From: Bdellovibrio sp. ZAP7
Lineage (GTDB): Bacteria; Bdellovibrionota; Bdellovibrionia; Bdellovibrionales; Bdellovibrionaceae
Assembly: GCF_006874645.1 (NCBI RefSeq)
Contig: NZ_CP030082.1
Location: forward strand, 744,001 to 808,000
DNA length: 64,000 bases
Direction: 5' to 3'
Part shown: positions 25,126 to 32,724 of the stretch, piece by piece
Position numbering within the stretch: position 1 is the stretch's first letter
Layout of the letters: every line of letters begins with the position of its first letter
The notes under the pieces: model-generated
Told to the model about the DNA's origin: nothing
Databases searched by the model: none
Seen by the model: the letters and a program-made list of their open reading frames with translations, nothing else
Made by a program: the position numbers and the translations under genes

Positions 25126-26097
25126 TCACAAAGTGGGGTGTCGTTTCCCAAGTTTGCGATACAGAGTCTTGCGATCGATGCCTAAATCGCGGGCGGTCTT
25201 TTCTTTTGCGCCATTGTTAAGGGACAAGGCGTATTCGATATAAAGCTGATTCATATCGTCGATGGTTAGGATCTTGGAAGGACATTCATTTACTTTATCT
25301 CGTAAAAAACTAATCGTGTTCTGCTTTTGTTGAGTGAAGGTGCTGGCTTGCGGATGCAAATCCTCGACTTCGATATGTGAATTCAGAGCTAAAACCACGG
25401 CGCGTTCGATGCGGTTTTCCAGTTCCCGCACATTTCCCTGCCACGACTCCTGCAGTAAAAATTCATTCGCAGCGGGGGTCAATCCTAATATATTCTTAGC
25501 ATTGATAGTTGAAAACTTTCTTAGAAAATGTGTGGCAAGGGGCAAAATATCTTCGCGTCGTTCCCGCAGCGAAGGGACATTGATGCTGATCACGTTTAAA
25601 CGAAAGAAAAGATCTTCGCGGAACTTTTTAGTTTGTACGGCCCGGTTCAGATTTTCATGAGTCGCTGCAATCACACGAATGTTGATGGGCCGAAGTGTGT
25701 TCTCTCCCAGACGTTTAATTTTGCGTTCCTGCAAAACTCGCAAGAGCTTCGCTTGCAAACTGATATCTAAGTCGGCAATCTCGTCTAGAAACAGAGTGCC
25801 GCCTTCGGCTTCTTCCAGTAATCCCGCCTTGCTGTTATGTGCACCCGTGAAGGCTCCGCGAGCATAACCGAAAAGTTCTGATTCTAATAAATTGTCAGGG
25901 ATGGCTGCGCAATTCAGCGCGACGAAGCTTCGCGAGTTTCGTGGGCTTTGGGAGTGAATAAATTTGGCAATGACTTCTTTGCCGGTGCCACTTTCGCCTG
26001 TGATCAGAACATTGGAGCAACTTTCAGCAACTTTGCGAGCTAACGACAAGGCAGAAATAAAAGCGGGACTTTCTGCTATGATGTCTCCGCTTTCCAT
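25126..26097 (-). CDS. PspF-like sigma-54 activator (AAA+ plus HTH only)
   Basis: 323 residues that begin almost at once with the AAA+ domain: Walker A G-E-S-G-T-G-K-E near 34, the sigma-54 loop G-A-F-T-G-A near 95, Walker B L-F-L-D-E-I-A near 115, and a C-terminal Fis HTH (E-K-T-A-R-D-L-G-I-D-R-K-T-L-Y-R-K-L). Length and lack of a sensor domain match PspF, the phage-shock activator, which is held inactive by a partner (PspA); no pspA is in this window. RBS GGGAG. It lies downstream of an outer-membrane-type gene and upstream of a sigma-54 promoter that it may serve. Confidence 0.88.
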   Translation of the reverse strand: MESGDIIAESPAFISALSLARKVAESCSNVLITGESGTGKEVIAKFIHSQSPRNSRSFVALNCAAIPDNLLESELFGYARGAFTGAHNSKAGLLEEAEGGTLFLDEIADLDISLQAKLLRVLQERKIKRLGENTLRPINIRVIAATHENLNRAVQTKKFREDLFFRLNVISINVPSLRERREDILPLATHFLRKFSTINAKNILGLTPAANEFLLQESWQGNVRELENRIERAVVLALNSHIEVEDLHPQASTFTQQKQNTISFLRDKVNECPSKILTIDDMNQLYIEYALSLNNGAKEKTARDLGIDRKTLYRKLGKRHPTL

Positions 26098-26109
26098 TCT
26101 GGTTTCTCC

Positions 26110-26616
26110 CTATAAATTGCCTCCGCCTGAAAGAACAATAAAGTATTGAACTTCCTCGTCGGGCATTTTGAATCCATATTTGTCTCGGCGGGTATCATAG
26201 TACTTCGTGACTTGGGCGCCGCCACCAATTCGTATTGGACCAATGGCAAAAATCAAACCGGCTTTTCCGAAATAACCACTGGCATCTTCGTTGGCAAATC
26301 GCAAACCGGGACCGGCAAAGACCTCAACACCAAATTTTGGAGAAGAGTAAAAACCCGTTCCAAAAATCGCTGCCGTGTCCAAACCGTAAGTAGTGTTAAT
26401 GCTAGAGCCGAATTGAGTGAAAATGGAATTGCGCCAGTTCAGCCAATCTTTCAAATACCAATTGAGCCCCAGATCGATTTCCGTATAGCTGTTTCCATTA
26501 TATGTTCCGATACCACCGCTGAGGTCATAGGACAGATTTTGACTAGAGGTTTGCCCCAGGGCTGAGTTCGAAAAAAGGCCGCCAAGAATCAATAAAACAC
26601 CAATTAGTTTTTTCAT
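26110..26616 (-). CDS. Small outer-membrane beta-barrel-like protein
   Basis: 168 residues from ATG at 26616. Signal peptide M-K-K-L-I-G-V-L-L-I-L-G-G-L-F-S-N-S-A-L-G, then alternating hydrophobic/polar beta strands rich in Gly and aromatic residues (L-D-L-G-L-N-W-Y-L-K-D-W-L-N-W, F-G-V-E-V-F-A-G-P-G-L-R-F-A) as in OmpA/OmpW-like 8-strand barrels. Exact family unknown. Only 12 bases before the PspF-like gene, so an operon is likely: an envelope protein plus its stress activator. Confidence 0.72.
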   Translation of the reverse strand: MKKLIGVLLILGGLFSNSALGQTSSQNLSYDLSGGIGTYNGNSYTEIDLGLNWYLKDWLNWRNSIFTQFGSSINTTYGLDTAAIFGTGFYSSPKFGVEVFAGPGLRFANEDASGYFGKAGLIFAIGPIRIGGGAQVTKYYDTRRDKYGFKMPDEEVQYFIVLSGGGNL

Positions 26617-26672
26617 AATTTCATCTTCTGAATCCGACTCAGCCAGGTCAATGAATTTAGGGAAGGTTCGGG

Positions 26673-26725
26673 CTTTCAACACAGTGAAAATAGGGTGGCT
26701 TTCCTTGCCAATCTCCCTGTGAAAG
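26673..26725. promoter_or_regulatory. Inverted repeat in the divergent region before ribE
   Basis: CTTTCAACACAG opposes CTGTGAAAG with a bulge, with inner AGGGTGGC / GCCAATCTCCCT. It lies between the divergent outer-membrane gene and ribE. It lacks the conserved bases of an FMN riboswitch. It may be an operator or leader. Confidence 0.35.
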
Positions 26726-26758
26726 TGTAGTTTCCAGCCCATTCAAGCAGAGGCCCTT

Positions 26759-27358
26759 ATGTTTTCTGGAATCGTCGAATCCGTTATGCCAATTGAAAGC
26801 TCGGAAGAGCTTCAAAATGCCTATCGCATTAAAATTAAAAAACCTTCTGAATTCAATGATTTAAAGCTCGGGGATAGCATCGCTTGTGATGGTGTTTGCC
26901 TGACCGTGGAAGCCTTTGATGAGAAGCAAATGACTTTCGCTCTGGCAGCGGAAACCATCAAGGTCCTTGATTGGAACCCAAGCAGTTGGATCGGCAAAAA
27001 GGTCAATTTAGAGAGATCTTTGCGATTTGGTGACCGAATTCATGGTCATTTGGTGACGGGCCACGTTGATAGTTTGGGCTCCGTGACAAGATCCGAGCTG
27101 ATCGGCGAATCCTTCTTTTTGGACGTAAAGGTTCAGGACACAATCCTGCCTTATGTTTGGAAAAAGGGGAGCATCACGCTAAACGGCGTAAGTCTTACGG
27201 TTAACGAGCTTGATAAAAACACAGTCTCTGTCTGCCTGATTCCGGAAACCCTCAAACGCACAAACTTGGGCGAAATGAAGGTTGGCAGCAAAATCAATGT
27301 GGAGCCGGATTATATGGCGCGCGCGATTCAACGTTCTTTGGAAGTAAAAAAGGATTAA
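26759..27358 (+). CDS. ribE: Riboflavin synthase alpha subunit
   Basis: 199 residues, trimeric enzyme that makes riboflavin from two 6,7-dimethyl-8-ribityllumazine molecules. Two lumazine-binding repeats: M-F-S-G-I-V-E at the start with D-G-V-C-L-T-V, and G-H-L-V-T-G-H-V-D near 98 with N-G-V-S-L-T-V-N near 141. RBS GAGG, ATG. First gene of ribE-ribBA-ribH; 4-base gap to ribBA. Confidence 0.96.
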   Translation: MFSGIVESVMPIESSEELQNAYRIKIKKPSEFNDLKLGDSIACDGVCLTVEAFDEKQMTFALAAETIKVLDWNPSSWIGKKVNLERSLRFGDRIHGHLVTGHVDSLGSVTRSELIGESFFLDVKVQDTILPYVWKKGSITLNGVSLTVNELDKNTVSVCLIPETLKRTNLGEMKVGSKINVEPDYMARAIQRSLEVKKD

Positions 27359-27362
27359 CTCG

Positions 27363-28493
27363 ATGGCATTCAATACGATCCCAGAAATTCTTGATGATGT
27401 AAGAGCGGGTAAAGTCGTTATCCTGGTGGACGACGAAGACCGTGAAAATGAAGGTGATCTGATTCTTGCGACAGATCACGTGAATGCGCAGGCGATCAAC
27501 TTTATGATCTCTGAAGCTCGTGGTCTGGTTTGTCTGTGCATGACTCCTCAACAAATGGATCGCTTGCAACTGCCTTTAATGGTTCGTGACGAGTACAACT
27601 ATGCTCCGAATAAAACAGCCTTCACAGTTTCCATCGAAGCCGCTGAAGGAATCTCTACAGGTATCTCTGCCGCAGATCGTGCTCACACGTGTAAAGTGGC
27701 AGCAAATCCTCACGCAAAACCGGCTGACGTTCACATGCCAGGTCATATCTTCCCCATCCGTGCGCAACACGGTGGTGTATTAAAACGTGCAGGACATACA
27801 GAAGCTTCTGTGGATCTGGCTCGTTTGGCAGGCTTGAATCCAGCAGCGGTTATTTGCGAAGTGATGAATCCAGATGGTTCCATGGCGCGCGTTCCGGATT
27901 TGAAAGAATTCGCAAAAAAGCACGGAATCAAAATCGGTACGATCGTGGACTTGATCGCTTACCGTTTGGCAAATGAAACTTTGGTCGAAGAGTTGGCGAA
28001 CATTCCTTTGCCAGCTTCTTTCGGTGAAGGTTACAAAGCCCGTGTATTCCGTTCCACAGTGGACGGACTTGAACACTTGGTGATCCAAAAAGGTGAAATC
28101 AAAAAAGACGAAGCTGCATTGATCCGTGTTCACGTGGACAATTTCACTCGTGATTTCATGGCTGTTGTGCAAAGAGGCGCTTCGTCAGTTGTCGAAAGTC
28201 TAAAAATGATTGAAGATGCTGGTCACGGTGCTTTCGTTCTTCTGCGCGGGAACAACCGTACGCAAGGTTTGACTCAAGAACTTCAAGCTTTGATGGGTAT
28301 GGAAGATCTGCGTCCATCGACTCCGTTGATGGACGAGCGTGACTACGGTATCGGCGCGCAAATTTTGCGCGAGATCGGTGCGAATAAAATTCGCCTGATC
28401 ACTAACAAACCGGAAAAGAAAGTCGGTTTGAAAGCATTTGATTTGGAAATCGTTGAAATTGTGGCAATTGAAAATTTAAAAGGGGCTCACTAA
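27363..28493 (+). CDS. ribB: 3,4-dihydroxy-2-butanone 4-phosphate synthase with degenerate GTP cyclohydrolase II-like domain
   Basis: 376 residues. The N-terminal 200 are a good DHBP synthase (ribulose 5-phosphate to the 4-carbon unit of lumazine): D-D-E-D-R-E-N-E-G-D-L near 23, A-R-G-L-V-C, G-H-T-E-A-S-V-D-L. The C-terminal domain has the RibA fold pattern (D-Y-G-I-G-A-Q-I-L, I-R-L-I-T-N-K-P-E-K) but lacks the zinc Cys set (G-D-x-F-x-S-x-x-C-D-C) and R-Q-E-G-R-G-I-G is replaced by R-G-N-N-R-T-Q-G. So the RibA activity is probably lost, and a true ribA should be elsewhere. Often annotated ribBA. Confidence 0.93.
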   Translation: MAFNTIPEILDDVRAGKVVILVDDEDRENEGDLILATDHVNAQAINFMISEARGLVCLCMTPQQMDRLQLPLMVRDEYNYAPNKTAFTVSIEAAEGISTGISAADRAHTCKVAANPHAKPADVHMPGHIFPIRAQHGGVLKRAGHTEASVDLARLAGLNPAAVICEVMNPDGSMARVPDLKEFAKKHGIKIGTIVDLIAYRLANETLVEELANIPLPASFGEGYKARVFRSTVDGLEHLVIQKGEIKKDEAALIRVHVDNFTRDFMAVVQRGASSVVESLKMIEDAGHGAFVLLRGNNRTQGLTQELQALMGMEDLRPSTPLMDERDYGIGAQILREIGANKIRLITNKPEKKVGLKAFDLEIVEIVAIENLKGAH

Positions 28494-29062
28494 TGGCAAG
28501 CATCAAAGTTGGCGTTGTAACTGCACGCTGGAATTCTGAAATCACTCAAAAACTTGAAGAGGGAGCAATCTCTTATCTTGAGTCTTGTGAGGGAGTTGAA
28601 ATTTACGCGGCCTTGGTTCCAGGCGCAGTTGAAGTACCTCTTGCTTGCCAAGCTTTCTTGGATGCAGGTTGTGACGGTGTGGTTGCTTTGGGTGCTGTTA
28701 TTCGTGGGGAAACTTCTCACTATGATTATGTCTGCAACTCCGTAACTGACGGTATCACTCGCTTGATGCTTGATTATAAAAAACCAATCGGTTTCGGTAT
28801 TTTGACAACTGAAAACGAAGAGCAAGCGATTGCTCGCACAGGCAGCGCTGAACACATGAACAAGGGTGAAGAAGCAGCTCAAGTTGTTATGGAAATGATC
28901 GGTTTGGTGGGGGAAATCCCAGCGACGATGAAAACTGCTAAGATGTTGGCGGCTCAACCGGCTCCAAAAGCTGCAGCAAAGGGAAAAGCTCCAAAGGCAG
29001 CTAAAGCAGCAAAGAAAGCTCCGGCTAAAGCAAAAAAAGCCGCGAAAAAAGCTAAAAAGTAA
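28493..29062 (+). CDS. ribH: 6,7-dimethyl-8-ribityllumazine synthase with a Lys/Ala-rich tail
   Basis: 189 residues; the lumazine synthase core is about 155. Core motifs: V-T-A-R-W-N near 9, P-G-A-V-E-V-P near 43, and G-A-V-I-R-G-E-T-S-H-Y-D-Y-V with the catalytic His near 75. The last 35 or so residues are P-K-A-A-A-K-G-K-A-P-K-A-A-K-A-A-K-K, like histone H1. The family assembles as pentamers or 60-mer shells; a basic tail would coat one face. Starts on the last base of the ribBA stop (TAATG). Confidence 0.95.
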   Translation: MASIKVGVVTARWNSEITQKLEEGAISYLESCEGVEIYAALVPGAVEVPLACQAFLDAGCDGVVALGAVIRGETSHYDYVCNSVTDGITRLMLDYKKPIGFGILTTENEEQAIARTGSAEHMNKGEEAAQVVMEMIGLVGEIPATMKTAKMLAAQPAPKAAAKGKAPKAAKAAKKAPAKAKKAAKKAKK

Positions 29063-29094
29063 TTTAGCATTATAAGCCTAACGAAGGGTGCTGG

Positions 29095-31290
29095 GTGTCT
29101 GACCGAGATGAGTTTCTACCACATGGTCCGCAGGAGTTAAAAAAGAGAAGACGAGAGATCTTTATCGTTCTGGTCGTCTCTTTGATGTTCGTTCTGTTGA
29201 CCTGGTTTGAAATCAGATTGTTCGCGACAAGCCAGCAACTTCCATTCGTTCACAGTATCTTCTTCTTTGGTCTCGTAAACTTTAACATCGTTCTGTTGTT
29301 GTTATTGTTGTTCATGATCTTCCGAAACATCGTGAAGGTCTTCGTCGAGCGCCAAGGTAAAATCTTCGGTAGCAGTCTTAAAGCAAAACTTGTCGCCGCG
29401 TTCGTCGCGTTCAGCTTTATTCCGACTGTGCTGATGTTTATCATCTCCGTATTTTATATTAACTCGAGCTTTGATAAGTGGTTTAGCGCCAAAATGGCGG
29501 GAGTTCTTAAAAGCTCCATCGAAGTCACCAATGCCTACTATTTCAATGCCAAGAAAAAGAACTACCACTTCGCTCATCAGATTGCGGATTCCGTTCGGCC
29601 GTTAAGCAATTCCAACGACATCAAACGCAAAGTCGAGCAACTTCGCAAAGAATTCAGTTTGGATGCAGTGGAGTATTATCCGTCACTTTTTGGTAAGCGA
29701 GTTGTCGTTTCCGCAGAAGACGACACCGTTCCAACGGTGCCAGCGGTCTCTCTTGAGTTCCTGCAAAAAGGTATCAAGGTTCAAGCCGAAGCCTCCATCA
29801 TCCATCAATTCGGGGATGGAAATCTGGTGCGCGTGATCGTTCCGGTCAAAGAGGGCGCTGACAAAGGTGCCATCGTTGTTTCCAGCTTCTTGCCACTATC
29901 ACTCGTAAGCAAAATGGATGATATCTCAACGGCCTATGACGAGTTCCGTGATATCAATCCGCTCGAATACCCTTTGAAATCTATTTATCTGATCATCCTG
30001 GTATTGATGACCTTCGTTATCTTGTTGGCGGCGACCTGGTTTGGGTTCTATTTGGCCCGACAGCTCTCGATTCCGATCGTGCAGTTGGGGCGCGCGACTC
30101 GCAGGATTGCGGGAGGGGATTACACTCCGCTGGAAATTAAATCCGGTTCCGAGGAAATCACCGACCTGATTTCAAGTTTCAATCAAATGACTGTGACTCT
30201 TGAAAATACACTGGAAGAGCTCGATCAGCACGCGCGCTACACAGATACAGTTCTTCGTAACGTGAACACGGGCGTGATCTCGGTCGATCAGGCCGGTCGC
30301 GTTTCCACGATCAATCGTCACGCAGCTCAGTTGTTGAAAATAGATCCTGAGCGCTACATCGGTAAGTCTGTGCGCGAGCTTTTGACACTAGAGTATTTCC
30401 GTACTTTCGCAGACCTGCTTAAAACCATGCAGGATCATAAAATCGAAAGTATTCAAAAGGAATTCCGCTTGAACGTTCAAGGGGAAGCCGTGCCTCTGTT
30501 GATGAGTCTTTCCATCCTTAAAGATGAAAAAGGCGAAGCTGTCGGTAAAGTCTTGGTATTCGATGATATGACTCCAATCGTGAACGCTCAACGTTCTGCC
30601 GCTTGGACAGAAGTGGCCCGTCGTATCGCCCATGAGATTAAAAATCCCCTGACACCAATCAAACTTTCCGCAGAACGCCTGCAAAGAAAGTTCGGTGCTT
30701 CGATCACGGATCCGGCATTCAGTGAATGTACGACAATGATCGTAAAACAAGTGGATGGTCTAAAAAATCTGGTGAACGAGTTCAGTAACTTTGCTCGTCT
30801 TCCGCAGGCTCGTCCCGTGGTTGCGAATTTCAACAGCGTGGTTGAGGAATCCCTCGGCCTTTATCGTCAGGCTCATCCAAATATAAGTTTTGATTTCAAA
30901 CCTGATAGGGAATTGCCAGAATTCAAATTCGACCCCGATCAATTCCGCCGTGTTCTGGTGAACCTTGTGGATAACGCTGTGGCTGCTGTGGCTAAAGAAC
31001 CACAACCAACTGTCCAAATAGCCACACTTTATTCAAAAGATATTAAAACCATGCGAATGACAGTGGCTGACAATGGAGACGGAGTGTCAGCAGAGCAAAG
31101 AAACCGCATTTTTGAACCGTACTACTCTACAAAAGAGGGCGGAACTGGTTTAGGCTTACCTATCGTAAAAAGAATCATCGAAGACCATAATGGATTCATT
31201 CGTGCGACAGCCAATGAACCTAAAGGTCTGAAACTGGTGATCGAGATCCCTGTAAACGAAGTGGGCGCTTGGAAGCCCTCTGAAGAATAG
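29095..31290 (+). CDS. NtrY-like sensor histidine kinase
   Basis: 731 residues, GTG start with GAAGG upstream. Three membrane helices in the first 120 residues, a periplasmic segment, a fourth helix near 305, then HAMP, PAS (V-L-R-N-V-N-T-G-V-I-S-V-D), HisKA with phosphorylated His in R-R-I-A-H-E-I-K-N-P-L-T-P-I, and HATPase (D-N-G-D-G-V, E-P-Y-Y-S-T-K-E-G-G-T-G-L-G-L). This layout is that of NtrY, linked to nitrogen, redox or envelope control depending on species. It pairs with the response regulator 14 bases downstream. Confidence 0.9.
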   Translation: MSDRDEFLPHGPQELKKRRREIFIVLVVSLMFVLLTWFEIRLFATSQQLPFVHSIFFFGLVNFNIVLLLLLLFMIFRNIVKVFVERQGKIFGSSLKAKLVAAFVAFSFIPTVLMFIISVFYINSSFDKWFSAKMAGVLKSSIEVTNAYYFNAKKKNYHFAHQIADSVRPLSNSNDIKRKVEQLRKEFSLDAVEYYPSLFGKRVVVSAEDDTVPTVPAVSLEFLQKGIKVQAEASIIHQFGDGNLVRVIVPVKEGADKGAIVVSSFLPLSLVSKMDDISTAYDEFRDINPLEYPLKSIYLIILVLMTFVILLAATWFGFYLARQLSIPIVQLGRATRRIAGGDYTPLEIKSGSEEITDLISSFNQMTVTLENTLEELDQHARYTDTVLRNVNTGVISVDQAGRVSTINRHAAQLLKIDPERYIGKSVRELLTLEYFRTFADLLKTMQDHKIESIQKEFRLNVQGEAVPLLMSLSILKDEKGEAVGKVLVFDDMTPIVNAQRSAAWTEVARRIAHEIKNPLTPIKLSAERLQRKFGASITDPAFSECTTMIVKQVDGLKNLVNEFSNFARLPQARPVVANFNSVVEESLGLYRQAHPNISFDFKPDRELPEFKFDPDQFRRVLVNLVDNAVAAVAKEPQPTVQIATLYSKDIKTMRMTVADNGDGVSAEQRNRIFEPYYSTKEGGTGLGLPIVKRIIEDHNGFIRATANEPKGLKLVIEIPVNEVGAWKPSEE

Positions 31291-31304
31291 AAAGAAGGTC
31301 CGTG

Positions 31305-32681
31305 ATGACGGCTCTATCGACTAAAATTCTGATTATTGACGACGAAGCACCGATTCGTGATGTGCTTTCAGCCTCTTTGAAGGATGAAGGCTATCAAGTA
31401 TTTCTTGCCCACGACGGTGAGTCGGGTCTGCAAGCGATCAAAGACGTTCAGCCAGACGTAGTCTTCCAAGACATCTGGATGCCGGGTAAATTCGATGGTA
31501 TCGAAGTTTTAACTCGTGCTCGCAAAGAATTCCCGAATGTTGAGTTCGTGATGATCTCTGGCCATGGAACTATCGAAACAGCGGTTAAAGCAACTAAGCT
31601 GGGCGCATGGGATTTCATCGAAAAGCCGCTTTCAATGGATAAAATCCTGATCGTGATTTCAAACATCCTGAGCTTCCAGCAAGCTAAAGAAGAGAAATCG
31701 CTTTTGTTGAACAAGCTTCGTAAATCCATCGCTCTTGTGGGCGAGGCGCCTTCGATCGTAGCAACCAAACAAGTGATTGCCCGCGTGGCACCGACAAACT
31801 CTTGGGTTTTGATCCAAGGTGAAGCGGGAACTGGCAAAGAACTTGTCGCACAAAACATCCACTACCTAAGCGCTCGTGCCAGCCGTCCATTTGTTGAAAT
31901 CAACTGCGGTGGCATTCCTGAAGATCTTTTGGAATCAGAAATCTTCGGTATTGAAAAAGGCGCAATGCCAGGTGTGGACCGTGCAAAAAAAGGTAAATTG
32001 GACCTCGCTCAAGGTGGAACTTTGTACATCGCGGAAATCAGCGAAATGAACAAAGATGCTCAAGCGAAACTTTTGACTTATCTTGATGACAAAAAATACC
32101 GCCGTGTCGGTGGGTCTGAAACGATTGAAAATGACGTGCGCGTGATCGCAGCGTCTTCAAAAGACCTGGATAAAGAAGTTAAAGAAGGCCGCTTCCGCGA
32201 AGATCTTTACTATCGCTTGAACGTAATTCCATTCCGCGTACCAGCTCTTCGCGAGCATCCGGAAGATATCCCGGTTCTGGTTTCTTTCTTCTCCGATAAC
32301 GTCGCTCGCGAAAGCGGTTTCCCTAAAAAAGCCATCAGTGAACAAGCTATGAACAAAATGCTTTCTCACCAATGGACGGGGAACGTACGCGAACTTAAAA
32401 ACTTTATCGAACGCGTATACATCCTGACCCCAGGCGAATTCGTTGACGTTCATGACTTGCGTTTTGCAGGTTTGATCGACAAAGACGACGAAAAAGGTTT
32501 TGAGATGCAAGACCTCTCCACGTTCCGCGATGCTCGTGCGCAGTTCGAAAAAGAATACCTTCTTCGCAAGATCAACGAAAACGGCGGTAATATTTCAAAA
32601 ACCGCCGAAGTGATCGGCCTGGAAAGAAGTTACCTTCACAGAAAAATTAAAGCTTACGGTATAGACACTAAAGACATCTAG
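31305..32681 (+). CDS. NtrX-like response regulator with degenerate sigma-54 ATPase domain
   Basis: 458 residues from ATG at 31305 (AGG six bases upstream; a GTG just before is possible). Receiver domain with the phospho-Asp near 56 (V-V-F-Q-D-I-W-M-P-G) and Lys in I-E-K-P-L. The AAA+ domain keeps Walker A G-E-A-G-T-G-K-E, but the GAFTGA loop reads G-A-M-P-G-V and Walker B reads L-Y-I-A-E-I instead of L-F-L-D-E-I. The HTH end (S-K-T-A-E-V-I-G-L-E-R-S-Y-L-H-R-K) is intact. NtrX proteins elsewhere also lack GAFTGA; this one probably regulates sigma-70 genes by binding DNA. Confidence 0.9.
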   Translation: MTALSTKILIIDDEAPIRDVLSASLKDEGYQVFLAHDGESGLQAIKDVQPDVVFQDIWMPGKFDGIEVLTRARKEFPNVEFVMISGHGTIETAVKATKLGAWDFIEKPLSMDKILIVISNILSFQQAKEEKSLLLNKLRKSIALVGEAPSIVATKQVIARVAPTNSWVLIQGEAGTGKELVAQNIHYLSARASRPFVEINCGGIPEDLLESEIFGIEKGAMPGVDRAKKGKLDLAQGGTLYIAEISEMNKDAQAKLLTYLDDKKYRRVGGSETIENDVRVIAASSKDLDKEVKEGRFREDLYYRLNVIPFRVPALREHPEDIPVLVSFFSDNVARESGFPKKAISEQAMNKMLSHQWTGNVRELKNFIERVYILTPGEFVDVHDLRFAGLIDKDDEKGFEMQDLSTFRDARAQFEKEYLLRKINENGGNISKTAEVIGLERSYLHRKIKAYGIDTKDI

Positions 32682-32724
32682 TGTCCCACTGACCAGTTAC
32701 TAAAGATATTTAAGGAATAGCGAA

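Noticed and set aside
26617..26758. FMN riboswitch before ribE
   Set aside because: The conserved FMN aptamer bases are not there; only an unrelated inverted repeat is seen.
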